NCBI GenBank assembly: GCA_018333605.1
Contig: JAGXSV010000050.1
Span: 1-64,000 of the forward strand
Direction of reading: 5' to 3'
DNA length: 64,000 nucleotides
DNA from: Hydrogenophaga sp.
GTDB taxonomy: Bacteria; Pseudomonadota; Gammaproteobacteria; Burkholderiales; Burkholderiaceae_C
Below are positions 37,539 to 46,108 of this stretch, piece after piece. Each line of letters starts with the position of its first letter. The stretch's first letter is position 1. The notes beneath the pieces are model-generated. The model had not been told where the DNA came from, did not search any database, and saw nothing but the letters and a program-made list of their open reading frames with translations. Both the position numbers and the translations under genes were made by a program.

Positions 37539-39800
37539 TCAGGCCAGCCGCAGGGGCAGGCTGCGCAGGCGCTGGCCGGTGAGCGCAAACAGGGCGTTGG
37601 CCACGGCGGGCGCAATGGGCGGCAGGCCTGGCTCGCCCACGCCCTCGGGTGGTTCGGTGCTGGGCATCACGGCGCATTCCACCGCAGGGCATTCGTTCAT
37701 GCGCAGTGCGGCCTGGTCGTGGAAATTGCTGGCCTGCACCTGCCCGTTGACGATGTCAATCTGGCCATAGAGCGCGGCCGATAGGCCGAACACAATGCCG
37801 CTTTCCAGCTGTTGCACGATCAGCTGCGGGTTCACCGGCGTGCCGCAGTCGATGGTGCACCACACCCGGTGCACCTGGATGCTGTTGTCGGCCCGCACGG
37901 AAACCTCGGCCACCTGCGCCACCACCGAGCCAAACGACTCGTGCAGCGCCACGCCGCGTGCGCGCCCTGGCGCGGCAGGCTGGCCCCAGCTGCTCATGCT
38001 GGCCACCTTCTGCAGCACCGCCAGGTGGCGCGGGTGCCGCTGCAGCAGGCTGGCGCGAAAGGCCACCGGGTCGGCTTGTGCGGCGTGCGCCACTTCGTCC
38101 AGAAAGCATTCTTTGAAAAACGCCTGGTGAGAGTGCCCCACGGCACGCCAGAAGCCCACTTGCAGCGGCAAGTCCACCGCTTCATGGGCAATGCGCGCGG
38201 CGGGCCATTCGTAGGGCTGGTCAAAGGCGCCTTCGGCGCTGGTTTTGTCGGGCCCGCCGCTGGGCAGGCCAAAGTTGCGCTTGAGCACCTGCGGCATGAT
38301 GGCCTGGCCCGCCGAGGTGTTTTTCCAGGCCAGCAGCCCGCCCTGCGCGCTCAGCCCGGCGGTGAAGCGTGACACGCAGGCCGGGCGGTAAAAGTCGTGT
38401 TGCATGTCTTGTTCACGCGACCACACGGTTTGCACCGGCGAGCCTTCGGCGGCGCGGGCGATGGCCGCCGCCTGGGCAATGAAGTCCACCTCCAGCCGGC
38501 GGCCAAAGCCGCCGCCGAGCAGCATCACGTTCACCGTCACGGCTTCGGGTTTCAGGCCCAGCACGCCCGCCACCGCGTTGCGGGCCATGCTGGGCACTTG
38601 CGTGGGTACCCACACGGTGGCCTGGCCGTCTTTCAGCAGCACGGTGCAGTTCATGGGCTCCATGGTGGCGTGCGCCAGGTAAGGGGCACGGTACTCGGCG
38701 CTCACGGTGCGGGCCGCGCCTCGCAGCGCCGCATCCGCGTCACCGGTGCTGTAGTAGCTGAATCCTTTGGCACCGTCTTCCAGGGTCTGGGCCAGCTGGG
38801 TCATCACGGCGTCGCTGTTGAACGTGGCCAGCGCGCCGTGGTCCCAGGTCACGCTCACCGCGCCCAATGCGCGCTGCGCTTGCCAGGGACGGCCCGCGAT
38901 CACCGCCACACCGCCGGTGCCACCGTGCAGCGGCTCCACGGCCAGCACATGGCGCACGCCCGGCGCAGTGGTGGCCTGGGTGGCGTCGAACCGGGCCACG
39001 CGTCCGCCCAGCGTGGGGCACATGGTGACCGATGCATACAGCAGGTCGGGCGGCAGCACGTCCATGCCAAACTGACCGCTGCCCGTGATCTTGGCCTGGC
39101 TGTCCAGCCGGTGCATGGGCTGGCCAATGAGCTTGAATTCGGCCGGCGTCTTGAGCCGGATGCTGGACGGCACGCCGACCAGCGCCGCTGCCGCCACCAG
39201 TGAGCCGTAGCCCGCCATTTGCCCGCTGGGGCCCAGCACCTGGCCGCGCTCGGTGCGGCAGTCGGCCAGCGCCACGCCCCACTGTTGCGCCGCCGCCGCC
39301 AGCAGCATCTGGCGCGCCGCCGCACCGGCCTCGCGCATGGGCAGCCACAGGTCTTTCACGCTGGACGAGCCGCCCGTCATCATCACGCCCACATGGCCCA
39401 TGGCCTTGGCCGTGAGGTGGCTGGCCACGCGGCGCACCAAACCCTGGCTGTCGGGGTGAAACGGCAGGCCGTCCACCACCACGCTGATGTTGTTGTAAAT
39501 CTTGTCGATGGGCGCCATTTCGGTGGTGACGCGACCCCAGTCGGCGTCCAGTTCGTCGGCCAGCAGCATGGACAGCGAGGTCAGCACGCCCTGGCCCATT
39601 TCGCTCTTGCTCATGATGACGGTGACCGCGCCGTCGGCGCCGATCTTGACCCAGCCATTGAAGGCCGCCTGGCCGGGTTCCACCGGCAGTGGGTCGTCGG
39701 TCAGCAGCCGCTGGCGCGGCGGCAGTACCGACCAGCCCAGCACCAGTGCGCCAGCGGCTGCCACGGTGCCGAGGATGAAACGTCTGCGGGTGGTGGTCAT
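37539..39800 (-). CDS. Molybdopterin-binding subunit, isoquinoline 1-oxidoreductase beta type
   Basis: The 753-aa large subunit begins with a Tat signal ([21 protein letters not shown]), so the holoenzyme is exported folded. It has the IorB-type double aldehyde-oxidase domain: [40 protein letters not shown], and near the C-terminus [21 protein letters not shown], which holds the catalytic Glu (E in G-V-G-E-P). It should hydroxylate an N-heteroaromatic or oxidise an aldehyde using water oxygen. The true substrate cannot be told from the sequence. The 2Fe-2S subunit follows on the same strand. Confidence 0.9.
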   Translation of the reverse strand: MTTTRRRFILGTVAAAGALVLGWSVLPPRQRLLTDDPLPVEPGQAAFNGWVKIGADGAVTVIMSKSEMGQGVLTSLSMLLADELDADWGRVTTEMAPIDKIYNNISVVVDGLPFHPDSQGLVRRVASHLTAKAMGHVGVMMTGGSSSVKDLWLPMREAGAAARQMLLAAAAQQWGVALADCRTERGQVLGPSGQMAGYGSLVAAAALVGVPSSIRLKTPAEFKLIGQPMHRLDSQAKITGSGQFGMDVLPPDLLYASVTMCPTLGGRVARFDATQATTAPGVRHVLAVEPLHGGTGGVAVIAGRPWQAQRALGAVSVTWDHGALATFNSDAVMTQLAQTLEDGAKGFSYYSTGDADAALRGAARTVSAEYRAPYLAHATMEPMNCTVLLKDGQATVWVPTQVPSMARNAVAGVLGLKPEAVTVNVMLLGGGFGRRLEVDFIAQAAAIARAAEGSPVQTVWSREQDMQHDFYRPACVSRFTAGLSAQGGLLAWKNTSAGQAIMPQVLKRNFGLPSGGPDKTSAEGAFDQPYEWPAARIAHEAVDLPLQVGFWRAVGHSHQAFFKECFLDEVAHAAQADPVAFRASLLQRHPRHLAVLQKVASMSSWGQPAAPGRARGVALHESFGSVVAQVAEVSVRADNSIQVHRVWCTIDCGTPVNPQLIVQQLESGIVFGLSAALYGQIDIVNGQVQASNFHDQAALRMNECPAVECAVMPSTEPPEGVGEPGLPPIAPAVANALFALTGQRLRSLPLRLA

Positions 39801-39862
39801 GGGGTTTCTAAAGAAGGGATCTGTCGATGGTGATTCTGGCTGGGTTGGGGCGTCTGCACCGC

Positions 39863-41068
39863 TCATTCATGGCGCAGCGCGTCAATGGGGTCCAGCCGCG
39901 CCGCGCGGCGCGCCGGGAAATAGCCAAACAGCACGCCAATGCCGGCGGAAAACACGAACGACAGCAGGTTGACACCGGGGTTGAACACGTAGGGCACGTT
40001 CATCACCGCCGACAGGCCAATGGACGCTGCCGTGGCCAGCACAATGCCGATGATGCCACCCAGCGCAGCCAGCACCACCGCTTCAATGAGGAACTGCAGC
40101 AGCACCTCGCGCTCCAGCGCACCAATGGCCAGGCGCAGGCCGATCTCCCGCGTGCGCTCGGTCACGCTCACCAGCATGATGTTCATGATGCCGATGCCGC
40201 CCACCAGCAGGCTCACCGCAGCCACGGCGCCCAGCAGCGTGGTCAGCACCTTGGTGGTGCCCGAGAGCGTTTCGGCCAGCTGCTTGGTGTCCAGCACGTT
40301 GAAGTTGTCTTCGTCGGTTTCGGCCAGTTTGCGGCGCTCGCGCAGCAGCTGGGTCAGGCCGGTCTTGACGCGGTCGGCGTCGCTGCCGTCGGCCATGGAC
40401 ACCAGCAGCGTGTTGACCCGCGTGTTGCCGGTGATGCGCCGCTGCAGCGTGTTGATGGGCATGAGTACCGTGTCGTCCTGGTCGTTGCCAAAAGCGCCCT
40501 GGCCCTTGGACGCCAGGATGCCGACGATTTCGCACGACATCTGCCTCACCCGCAACTGGTCACCCAGCGCGGCCTGGCCGGCAAACAGTTCGCGCCGCAC
40601 GGTTTCGCCGATCAGGCACACCGCCGCACCGGCGCGCAATTCGTCGTTGGTGAACTCACGGCCCTCGGCCAGCTTCCAGTTGCCGGTGACGAGCCATTCG
40701 TTGGTGCTGCCGATGATGCTGCTGGTCCAGTTGCGCCCGTTGGCCACCACGGTGGAGCCGGTGCGCGCTTCCGGCGCGACGGCGATGATGCCGCCGATTT
40801 GCGAGGCAATGGCGTCAGCGTCGCTTTCCTTGAAGGCCGTGGCACCGCCACCGCCGCCAGGGCCCATGCGCTGCCCGGGGCGCACCTGCAGCAGGTTGGT
40901 CCCCAGGCCTGAAATCTGGTTTTGAATGGCCAGCGTGGCACCGTTGCCCAGCGTCACCATGGTGATGACGGCGCTGACACCGATGACGATGCCCAGGATG
41001 GTGAGAAACGAGCGCATGAGGTTGCGCCGAATGGAGCGCAAGGCCAGCAGCAAGGTGTTGAGCCACAT
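39863..41068 (-). CDS. MacB-type ABC transporter permease (FtsX fold)
   Basis: The 401-aa protein has one N-terminal membrane helix (LLALRSIRRNLMRSFLTILGIVIGVSAVI), a large periplasmic domain, and three C-terminal helices ending in PARRAARLDPIDALRHE, the MacB permease architecture. In E. coli MacB the ATPase is fused in front; here it is encoded separately by the next gene, 2 bp away. With the adaptor and outer-membrane factor upstream it forms a tripartite exporter for macrolide-, peptide- or toxin-like compounds. Confidence 0.92.
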   Translation of the reverse strand: MWLNTLLLALRSIRRNLMRSFLTILGIVIGVSAVITMVTLGNGATLAIQNQISGLGTNLLQVRPGQRMGPGGGGGATAFKESDADAIASQIGGIIAVAPEARTGSTVVANGRNWTSSIIGSTNEWLVTGNWKLAEGREFTNDELRAGAAVCLIGETVRRELFAGQAALGDQLRVRQMSCEIVGILASKGQGAFGNDQDDTVLMPINTLQRRITGNTRVNTLLVSMADGSDADRVKTGLTQLLRERRKLAETDEDNFNVLDTKQLAETLSGTTKVLTTLLGAVAAVSLLVGGIGIMNIMLVSVTERTREIGLRLAIGALEREVLLQFLIEAVVLAALGGIIGIVLATAASIGLSAVMNVPYVFNPGVNLLSFVFSAGIGVLFGYFPARRAARLDPIDALRHE

Positions 41069-41070
41069 GG

Positions 41071-41823
41071 TCAGTGCACCTCGGCGGTGGGCGGGGCTGC
41101 GGTGTCGTGCAGGCCGGCGGGGTGCGGGTTGGGTGTGTCGCTGGCGACCACGCCGTCGACAAAGCGCACGATCCGTTTGGCATAAGCGGCCATCTCGGGT
41201 TCGTGGGTCACCATCAGCACGGTGATGCCGTGGTCAGCATTCAGGCGCCAGATCAGTTCCATGATTTCTTTGCTGCGTTGCGTGTCCAGGTTGCCGGTGG
41301 GCTCGTCGGCCAGCAGCACGGCGGGCTGTGTGACGATGGCGCGCGCAATGGCCACGCGCTGTTGTTGTCCGCCGGAAAGCTCGGCCGGGGTGTGGTGTTC
41401 CCAGCCCTTGAGACCCACCGAGTCGAGCGCGCGCGCCGCGGCGGCATGGCGCTCGGTGGCGGGCTCGCCGCGGTAAATCAGCGGCAGTTCCACGTTTTCT
41501 TGCGCCGAGGTGCGCGCCAGCAGGTTGAAGCCCTGAAACACAAAGCCGAAATAGCGCCGGCGCAGCCGGGCGCGCTGGTCGCGCGTGAGCGACTGCACCT
41601 GCACGCCCTGAAACGCGTAGGTGCCGGTGGTGGGCGTGTCCAGGCAACCCAGCGTGTTCATGGCGGTGGACTTGCCCGAGCCACTGGGCCCCATGATGGC
41701 CACAAAGTCGCCGGCCTGTATGTCCAGGTCCACGCCCTTGAGCGCCTGAAACGCGGTGCTGCCTTCGCCATACACCTTGGTGATGCCGCGCAACCGGATC
41801 AGGGGTTGTTTGGTGGTTTGCAT
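41071..41823 (-). CDS. MacB-type ABC transporter ATPase
   Basis: The 250-aa ATPase has Walker A MGPSGSGKST, signature ELSGGQQQRVAIARAI and Walker B AVLLADEPTGNLD. The ATG at 41823 gives the common family start (M-Q-T-T-K-Q-P-L-I-R-L). The frame stays open for 59 more codons to an ATG at 42000 that overlaps the adaptor stop; that stretch is made of two copies of a 28-residue unit (SPHAPPLRGSLPPEGADPAW and so on) encoded by the 84-bp repeat, so translation as a Pro-rich N-terminal extension is possible but unusual. Confidence 0.9.
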   Translation of the reverse strand: MQTTKQPLIRLRGITKVYGEGSTAFQALKGVDLDIQAGDFVAIMGPSGSGKSTAMNTLGCLDTPTTGTYAFQGVQVQSLTRDQRARLRRRYFGFVFQGFNLLARTSAQENVELPLIYRGEPATERHAAAARALDSVGLKGWEHHTPAELSGGQQQRVAIARAIVTQPAVLLADEPTGNLDTQRSKEIMELIWRLNADHGITVLMVTHEPEMAAYAKRIVRFVDGVVASDTPNPHPAGLHDTAAPPTAEVH

Positions 41824-41835
41824 GCCGGTGATCCG

Positions 41836-41998
41836 ATCCGGCGCCGGGCCGCCCCAAGCCGGATCAGCCCCCTCGGGGGGCAGCGACCCGCGCAGCGGTG
41901 GAGCGTGGGGGCTCGGTGCATCCGGCGCCGGGCCGCCCCAAGCCGGATCAGCCCCCTCGGGGGGCAGCGACCCGCGCAGCGGTGGAGCGTGGGGGCTC
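41836..41998 (-). repeat. Stop-codon-linked GC-rich repeat, copy C, doubled (79 bp x 2)
   Basis: Two identical 79-bp copies (41836-41914 and 41920-41998) lie head to tail with an 84-bp period. In gene direction each reads GAGCCCCCACGCTCCACC, then CCCCCCGAGGGGG, then GCTTGGGGCGGCCCGG. The first copy overlaps the last two bases of the adaptor stop codon. The period is a multiple of three, so both copies are in frame with the downstream ATPase gene. It interrupts an otherwise close pump operon. Confidence 0.9.
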
Positions 41999-43340
41999 AT
42001 TGAGCAGCCCCGCTGCGCTGGTCGGTGATGACGGCCAGGCCTTCGCTCAGGCCCTCGCCCGTGACTTCGGTGTGGCGGCCATCGCTGATGCCGGTCTTCA
42101 CGACCTGCGCCACGGGCTGGCCGTCTTTGAGCAACCAGATCTGGCGCATGCCCGGTGCGCCGCTGTTGGTTTCGGTGGCCCGGCGCGGGGTTCCGGTGCG
42201 GGGCATGCGCGGCATCAGCGTGGACAGCACGTTGGAGCCCGAGTTCGGTCGGGCCGCCGTGGCGCCGCTGGTGGCGGGCGAAAAGCGCAGCGCGGTGTTG
42301 GGCACCAGCAGCACGTCGTTGCGTTCAATGGCAATGATGGTGGCCGACGCCGTCATGCCGGGTCTCAGGCTCAGGTCGCTGTTGTCCACGTCGAGCGTGG
42401 TCACATAGGTCACCACGTTGTCCGTTTTGGTGGAGCCAAACGCCACCCGGTTGATGGTGGCCGGGTAGCGCCGCGCCGGGTAGGCGCTCACGGTGAAGCT
42501 GGCTTTTTGCCCGGTCTTGACCGAACCCACGTCGGCCTCGTCCACATTCACTTCCAGCCGCAGTTGCGACAGGTCTTCGGCTACGGAAAACAGCGTCACG
42601 GCCTGCAGCGAAGCGGCCACCGCGTTGCCTGGATCGACCGAACGCGAGAGCACCACACCGTCAATCGGTGAGCGGATCGAGGCTTTGGACAGGTTGGTCT
42701 CGTCGGTGGCCACGGTGGCACGAGCCGACGCCACGTTGGCACGTGCGCTGGCTTCGGCGGCCACGGCGCGCTCCACGGAAGCGCGTGCGGTATCCATCTC
42801 GGCGGCCGAGGGGACTTTCCCCCCTGAAAGCCGCGCAACTTCTTCAAAGCGCGCCAGGCTGGACCGGGCTTCTTTCACCGTGGCCCCGGCCTGGGCCAGT
42901 TGCGCCTGCGACGCTGCCAGCGCCGCACGCGAACGCAGCACCTGGTCGTTGAACTTGGCGGTGTCCAGCTCCACCAGCACCTGTCCGGTTTTCACCCGGT
43001 CGTTCACATCCACCATCACCCGCTTGACCGTGCCCGAGAGCTCGCTGCCAATGTTTACCGCCCGCGTGGGCTGCAGCGTGCCGTTGGCCGACACCGTGAG
43101 GGTGAGGTTGCCCTTGCGCAGGGCCTCGGTCACGTACACCGGCGCTGCGTTGGTTTTCTTTTGCGCCTGCCAGTAGTAGAAGCCGCCGGCCACGGCCACC
43201 GCAGCGGCCACACCCAGCCAGAGCGACGGGCGCTGCCACCAGCGCGCGGGCTTGTCGTCGCCCAGCAAGTCGTTGAGGTTGGCAGGGGCCGATGCAGGCG
43301 ATGTGGGCGGCTTGGCGGAGGGCGTGTTCGGGGTGTTCAT
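41997..43340 (-). CDS. MacA-type periplasmic adaptor (membrane-fusion protein) of the efflux pump
   Basis: The 447-aa protein has one N-terminal membrane helix (WLGVAAAVAVAGGFYYW), then the lipoyl half-motif ALRKGNLTLTVSANGTLQPT, coiled-coil hairpin (about 130-230, Ala/Arg/Glu-rich with regular heptads), and the second lipoyl half KASIRSPIDGVVLSRSVDPG followed by the beta-barrel. It bridges the MacB-type permease to the outer-membrane factor. The central C-terminal part has a Ser/Thr/Arg-rich insertion (ATSGATAARPNSGSNV) that is probably flexible. The gene opens 28 bp after the NodT-type gene on the same strand. Confidence 0.92.
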   Translation of the reverse strand: MNTPNTPSAKPPTSPASAPANLNDLLGDDKPARWWQRPSLWLGVAAAVAVAGGFYYWQAQKKTNAAPVYVTEALRKGNLTLTVSANGTLQPTRAVNIGSELSGTVKRVMVDVNDRVKTGQVLVELDTAKFNDQVLRSRAALAASQAQLAQAGATVKEARSSLARFEEVARLSGGKVPSAAEMDTARASVERAVAAEASARANVASARATVATDETNLSKASIRSPIDGVVLSRSVDPGNAVAASLQAVTLFSVAEDLSQLRLEVNVDEADVGSVKTGQKASFTVSAYPARRYPATINRVAFGSTKTDNVVTYVTTLDVDNSDLSLRPGMTASATIIAIERNDVLLVPNTALRFSPATSGATAARPNSGSNVLSTLMPRMPRTGTPRRATETNSGAPGMRQIWLLKDGQPVAQVVKTGISDGRHTEVTGEGLSEGLAVITDQRSGAAQ

Positions 43341-43367
43341 GGCAAAAACGATGTGGGTTCGGCGGGC

Positions 43368-44843
43368 TCAGCGGGTGGCGGAGGGGCGTTCGCTGGGTGG
43401 GGTCGCAGCGCTGTCAGCCGTCCAGCCACCGCCCAGCGCTTTGTACAGACGCACCATGTCGGCGCTCAGGGTGGCCTGGGTGCTGGCCACGCTGTCCTGG
43501 GTGGACAGCAGCGTGCGCTGGGTGTCGAGCACGGCACGGAAGTCGATCAACCCGCTCTCGTAGCGTTGCCTGGCCAGCAGCTCGGCGTTGGCCGCTGCCG
43601 CGCTGGCGGCCTGCAGCCGGGCCAGGCGCTCGCGGTTGCCTTGCAGCGACATCAGCGCGTCTTCCACATCTTGCAGCGCGGTCAGCACCGTGGCTTGGTA
43701 GCCGATGCGCGCCTGCTCCAGCGCGGCTTCTTGCGAGCGCACCTGGGCGCGGGCCGCACCGCCGTCAAACAGCGGCACCGACACGCTGGCCAGCAGCGAA
43801 CTCGCCACCGACGCGCCGTTGCTCAGCGCGCCCAGCGTGAGCGCGCTCAGGCCCAGCGAGCCACCCAGGCGAAAGCTCGGGTAGCGCGCCGCGTCGGCCG
43901 CAGCCACGCGGGCCAGCGCAGCGCTCACGCGGTGTTCGGCGGTGCGCACATCGGGGCGCTGGCGCAGCGTTTCGGCTGGCAGGGTCAGGGCCAGATCGGC
44001 CGGCGCTTGCGGTACCGGGGCGGCGGTGGCCAGCCGGTCTTGCAGCGCACCCGGGGCTTGGCCGGTCAACACCGCCAGGCTGTTCAGCGCCTGCGATATG
44101 CTGGTGTGCAGCGCCGGGATTTGCGCCGCGGTTTGCTCGCTGGCGGCCACCGCCTGCTCCACGTCCAGCGACGACACCAGCCCCGCCTGCCCACGCCAGC
44201 GCGTGATCTGCAGCGTCTCGGTCTGCGCCGCCAGGTTGCTGCGCGCAATGGCCAGCCGCGTTTGCAGGCTGCGCAGTTCGATGGCGGTCACCGCCACCTC
44301 GGCCGCCAAGGACACCTGCACGTTGGCCAGGCTGGTGGCGGAAGCCTGCATGTCGGCCTCGCTTGCGCTCAGCGCGCTGCGGTTGCCGCCAAACACATCG
44401 GGCTCCCAACTGGCGTCAAACCCGGTCTGAAAGCTGTTGGTGGCGTCGTTGCCGCCCGACTTGCCGCGCCGCGCCGAGCCCGAAGCCCCCACCGAAGGCC
44501 CCATGCCCGCTTGCTGCACATCGCGCTGCGCGCGCGCTTGTTGCAGCGCGGCCTGGGCGCTGCGCACGCTGGTGTTGGCTTGCAGGGCCTCGGTCACCAG
44601 CGCGGTGAGTGTGGGGTCGTTGAAGCGCTGCCACCAGGCCGCCAGATCGGTGGCGGCTTGCCCGGCGGCCGCCGGTGTGGCCGCGCCAGACCAGGCGGCG
44701 GGCGTGGGCGTTTCAGGCAGGGCGGCGCCAGGCTGCGCCAGGCTGGCACAGCCCGACAGCAGCACGCTGGCGAGCAACGCAACAGCCATGCCAAGCCGCG
44801 GGGCTGGAGTTGTGGGGGTCAAAGTGGGATTCATGTTGTTCAT
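43368..44843 (-). CDS. Outer-membrane efflux lipoprotein, NodT/TolC family
   Basis: The 491-aa protein has a lipoprotein signal (VALLASVLLSGC) and two copies of the TolC-type coiled-coil/beta unit, the first near ALVTEALQANTSVRSAQAALQQARAQ and the second near ARAQVRSQEAALEQARIGYQ. It forms the trimeric outer-membrane exit duct of the pump encoded downstream. Start may be at 44843 or 44834. Two dyads upstream indicate regulated expression. The C-terminal tail (SAATPPSERPSATR) is variable in the family. Confidence 0.92.
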   Translation of the reverse strand: MNNMNPTLTPTTPAPRLGMAVALLASVLLSGCASLAQPGAALPETPTPAAWSGAATPAAAGQAATDLAAWWQRFNDPTLTALVTEALQANTSVRSAQAALQQARAQRDVQQAGMGPSVGASGSARRGKSGGNDATNSFQTGFDASWEPDVFGGNRSALSASEADMQASATSLANVQVSLAAEVAVTAIELRSLQTRLAIARSNLAAQTETLQITRWRGQAGLVSSLDVEQAVAASEQTAAQIPALHTSISQALNSLAVLTGQAPGALQDRLATAAPVPQAPADLALTLPAETLRQRPDVRTAEHRVSAALARVAAADAARYPSFRLGGSLGLSALTLGALSNGASVASSLLASVSVPLFDGGAARAQVRSQEAALEQARIGYQATVLTALQDVEDALMSLQGNRERLARLQAASAAAANAELLARQRYESGLIDFRAVLDTQRTLLSTQDSVASTQATLSADMVRLYKALGGGWTADSAATPPSERPSATR

Positions 44844-44846
44844 TCA

Positions 44847-44888
44847 GCATACGTTGTATGCCGCGCCTCCATTGTGCGCAGGCGCACA
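44847..44888. promoter_or_regulatory. Two dyads in the pump-operon promoter (candidate repressor sites)
   Basis: GCATAC-GTT-GTATGC (44847-44861) lies 3 bp above the start codon of the outer-membrane factor gene; TGTGCGC-AG-GCGCACA (44873-44888) lies 11 bp further out. On the minus strand TATGCT, overlapping the first dyad, could serve as -10. The sizes fit TetR- or MarR-like regulators, but no such gene is adjacent, so a distant regulator is implied. Confidence 0.5.
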
Positions 44889-44962
44889 CAACTGAGCGTG
44901 AGCGTGGGGTGAAGTTCCGGTAAAGCACCGGGGGCATCAGGCTGCCAGGGCGGTCACCGTCG

Positions 44963-46087
44963 TCAAGGGGTGGCACGCGGTGGGACCTCGGCATCGGGCA
45001 GAGGGTCACTTGTGCTTCCAGCCAGGTGCAGCGTCTGGGTGGAAAAGGCAATTTCGGCGCCGTGGGCGGCCACGATGCGGCCGATGCGCAGCAGCACGTC
45101 TTTTTTGATGGCGTGAAACTCGACCCAGACGGTGGTCTTGGTGAAACCGTAGACCAGGATGTCGAGCGAGCTGGCGCCAAAGCCGGTGAAGTTGACGATC
45201 AGCGTCTGGCTGATGTCGATGCCTTCGTGGGCCATCAGCATGGCCTTGATGTCGGCCACCACGCCTTCGACCTGCGCGAAGTCGCCGTAGCGCAGGCCCA
45301 CGGTTTCTTTCAGGCGGCGGTGGCTCATGCGCGAGGGGTTTTCCACCACGATGGTGGTGAAAACAGCGTTGGGTACGTAAATGGGGTTTTTGTTGAACGC
45401 GCGGATGCGGGTGTGGCGCCAGCTGATGTATTCCACCGTGCCTTCAATGCTTTTGTCGGGCGAGCGGATCCAGTCGCCCACGCTGAACGGGCGGTCGAGG
45501 TAAATGGTGAGGCCGCCGAAGAAGTTGGCCAGCAGGTCGCGCGCGGCCAGGCCCACCGCGATGCCGCCCACGCCGCCCAGCGCCAGCAGACCGCCAATCT
45601 GAAAGCCCAGCGTGTGGGCAATGGTAATAGTGGCGACCACAAACACCAGCAGCCGCACCAGCTTGCTCAGCGCCGTGGCGGTGGTGACGTCGAAGTCGCC
45701 ACCCTCCCGAATGCGCCGCTGGATGGTGGTTTGCGTGACCTCGCCCACAAGGTGCCACAGAAACCAGGCCACGCTGATCACGATGCCGATGTTGCGCCAT
45801 TGCAGGGCGTCGGCCAGCAGCTCGGGCTCGGCCCAGTGGGTGTTGAGCACGCGCGCCATCCAGCCCAGGCTGACGAGCCACAAGATCAGCCGCAGCGGTT
45901 TGCTGGCGGCGTTCAGCAGCGCTTCGTCCCAGTGGGTGGTGGTGGTTTGGGCCCAGCGGGCGGCCTGCCTGAGCAGCAGGCGCACGCCCTGGTTGACCAG
46001 CAGTGTCAGCGAGCCAATGGCCAGCAGCGTAACCAGCCAGAGGTCCATGCCCACGGCCTGTTGCAGGCGCTGTGCCAGCTCGTTCAT
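44963..46087 (-). CDS. MscS-family mechanosensitive ion channel
   Basis: The 374-aa protein has five N-terminal hydrophobic segments and the MscS pore helix in IGGLLALGGVGGIAVGLAARDLLANFFGG, followed by the beta-domain (PFSVGDWIRS, VEYISWRHTRIRAFNKNPIYVPNAVF). The A-G-L-A-A-R-D-L-L-A-N pattern is typical of YnaI-like medium-size members. It releases solutes at high membrane tension during osmotic downshock. It lies between the pump operon and amn, transcribed on the minus strand 21 bp after the amn stop. Confidence 0.92.
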   Translation of the reverse strand: MNELAQRLQQAVGMDLWLVTLLAIGSLTLLVNQGVRLLLRQAARWAQTTTTHWDEALLNAASKPLRLILWLVSLGWMARVLNTHWAEPELLADALQWRNIGIVISVAWFLWHLVGEVTQTTIQRRIREGGDFDVTTATALSKLVRLLVFVVATITIAHTLGFQIGGLLALGGVGGIAVGLAARDLLANFFGGLTIYLDRPFSVGDWIRSPDKSIEGTVEYISWRHTRIRAFNKNPIYVPNAVFTTIVVENPSRMSHRRLKETVGLRYGDFAQVEGVVADIKAMLMAHEGIDISQTLIVNFTGFGASSLDILVYGFTKTTVWVEFHAIKKDVLLRIGRIVAAHGAEIAFSTQTLHLAGSTSDPLPDAEVPPRATP

Positions 46088-46108
46088 GAAAAGCCTGCCC
46101 TGCCGCGC

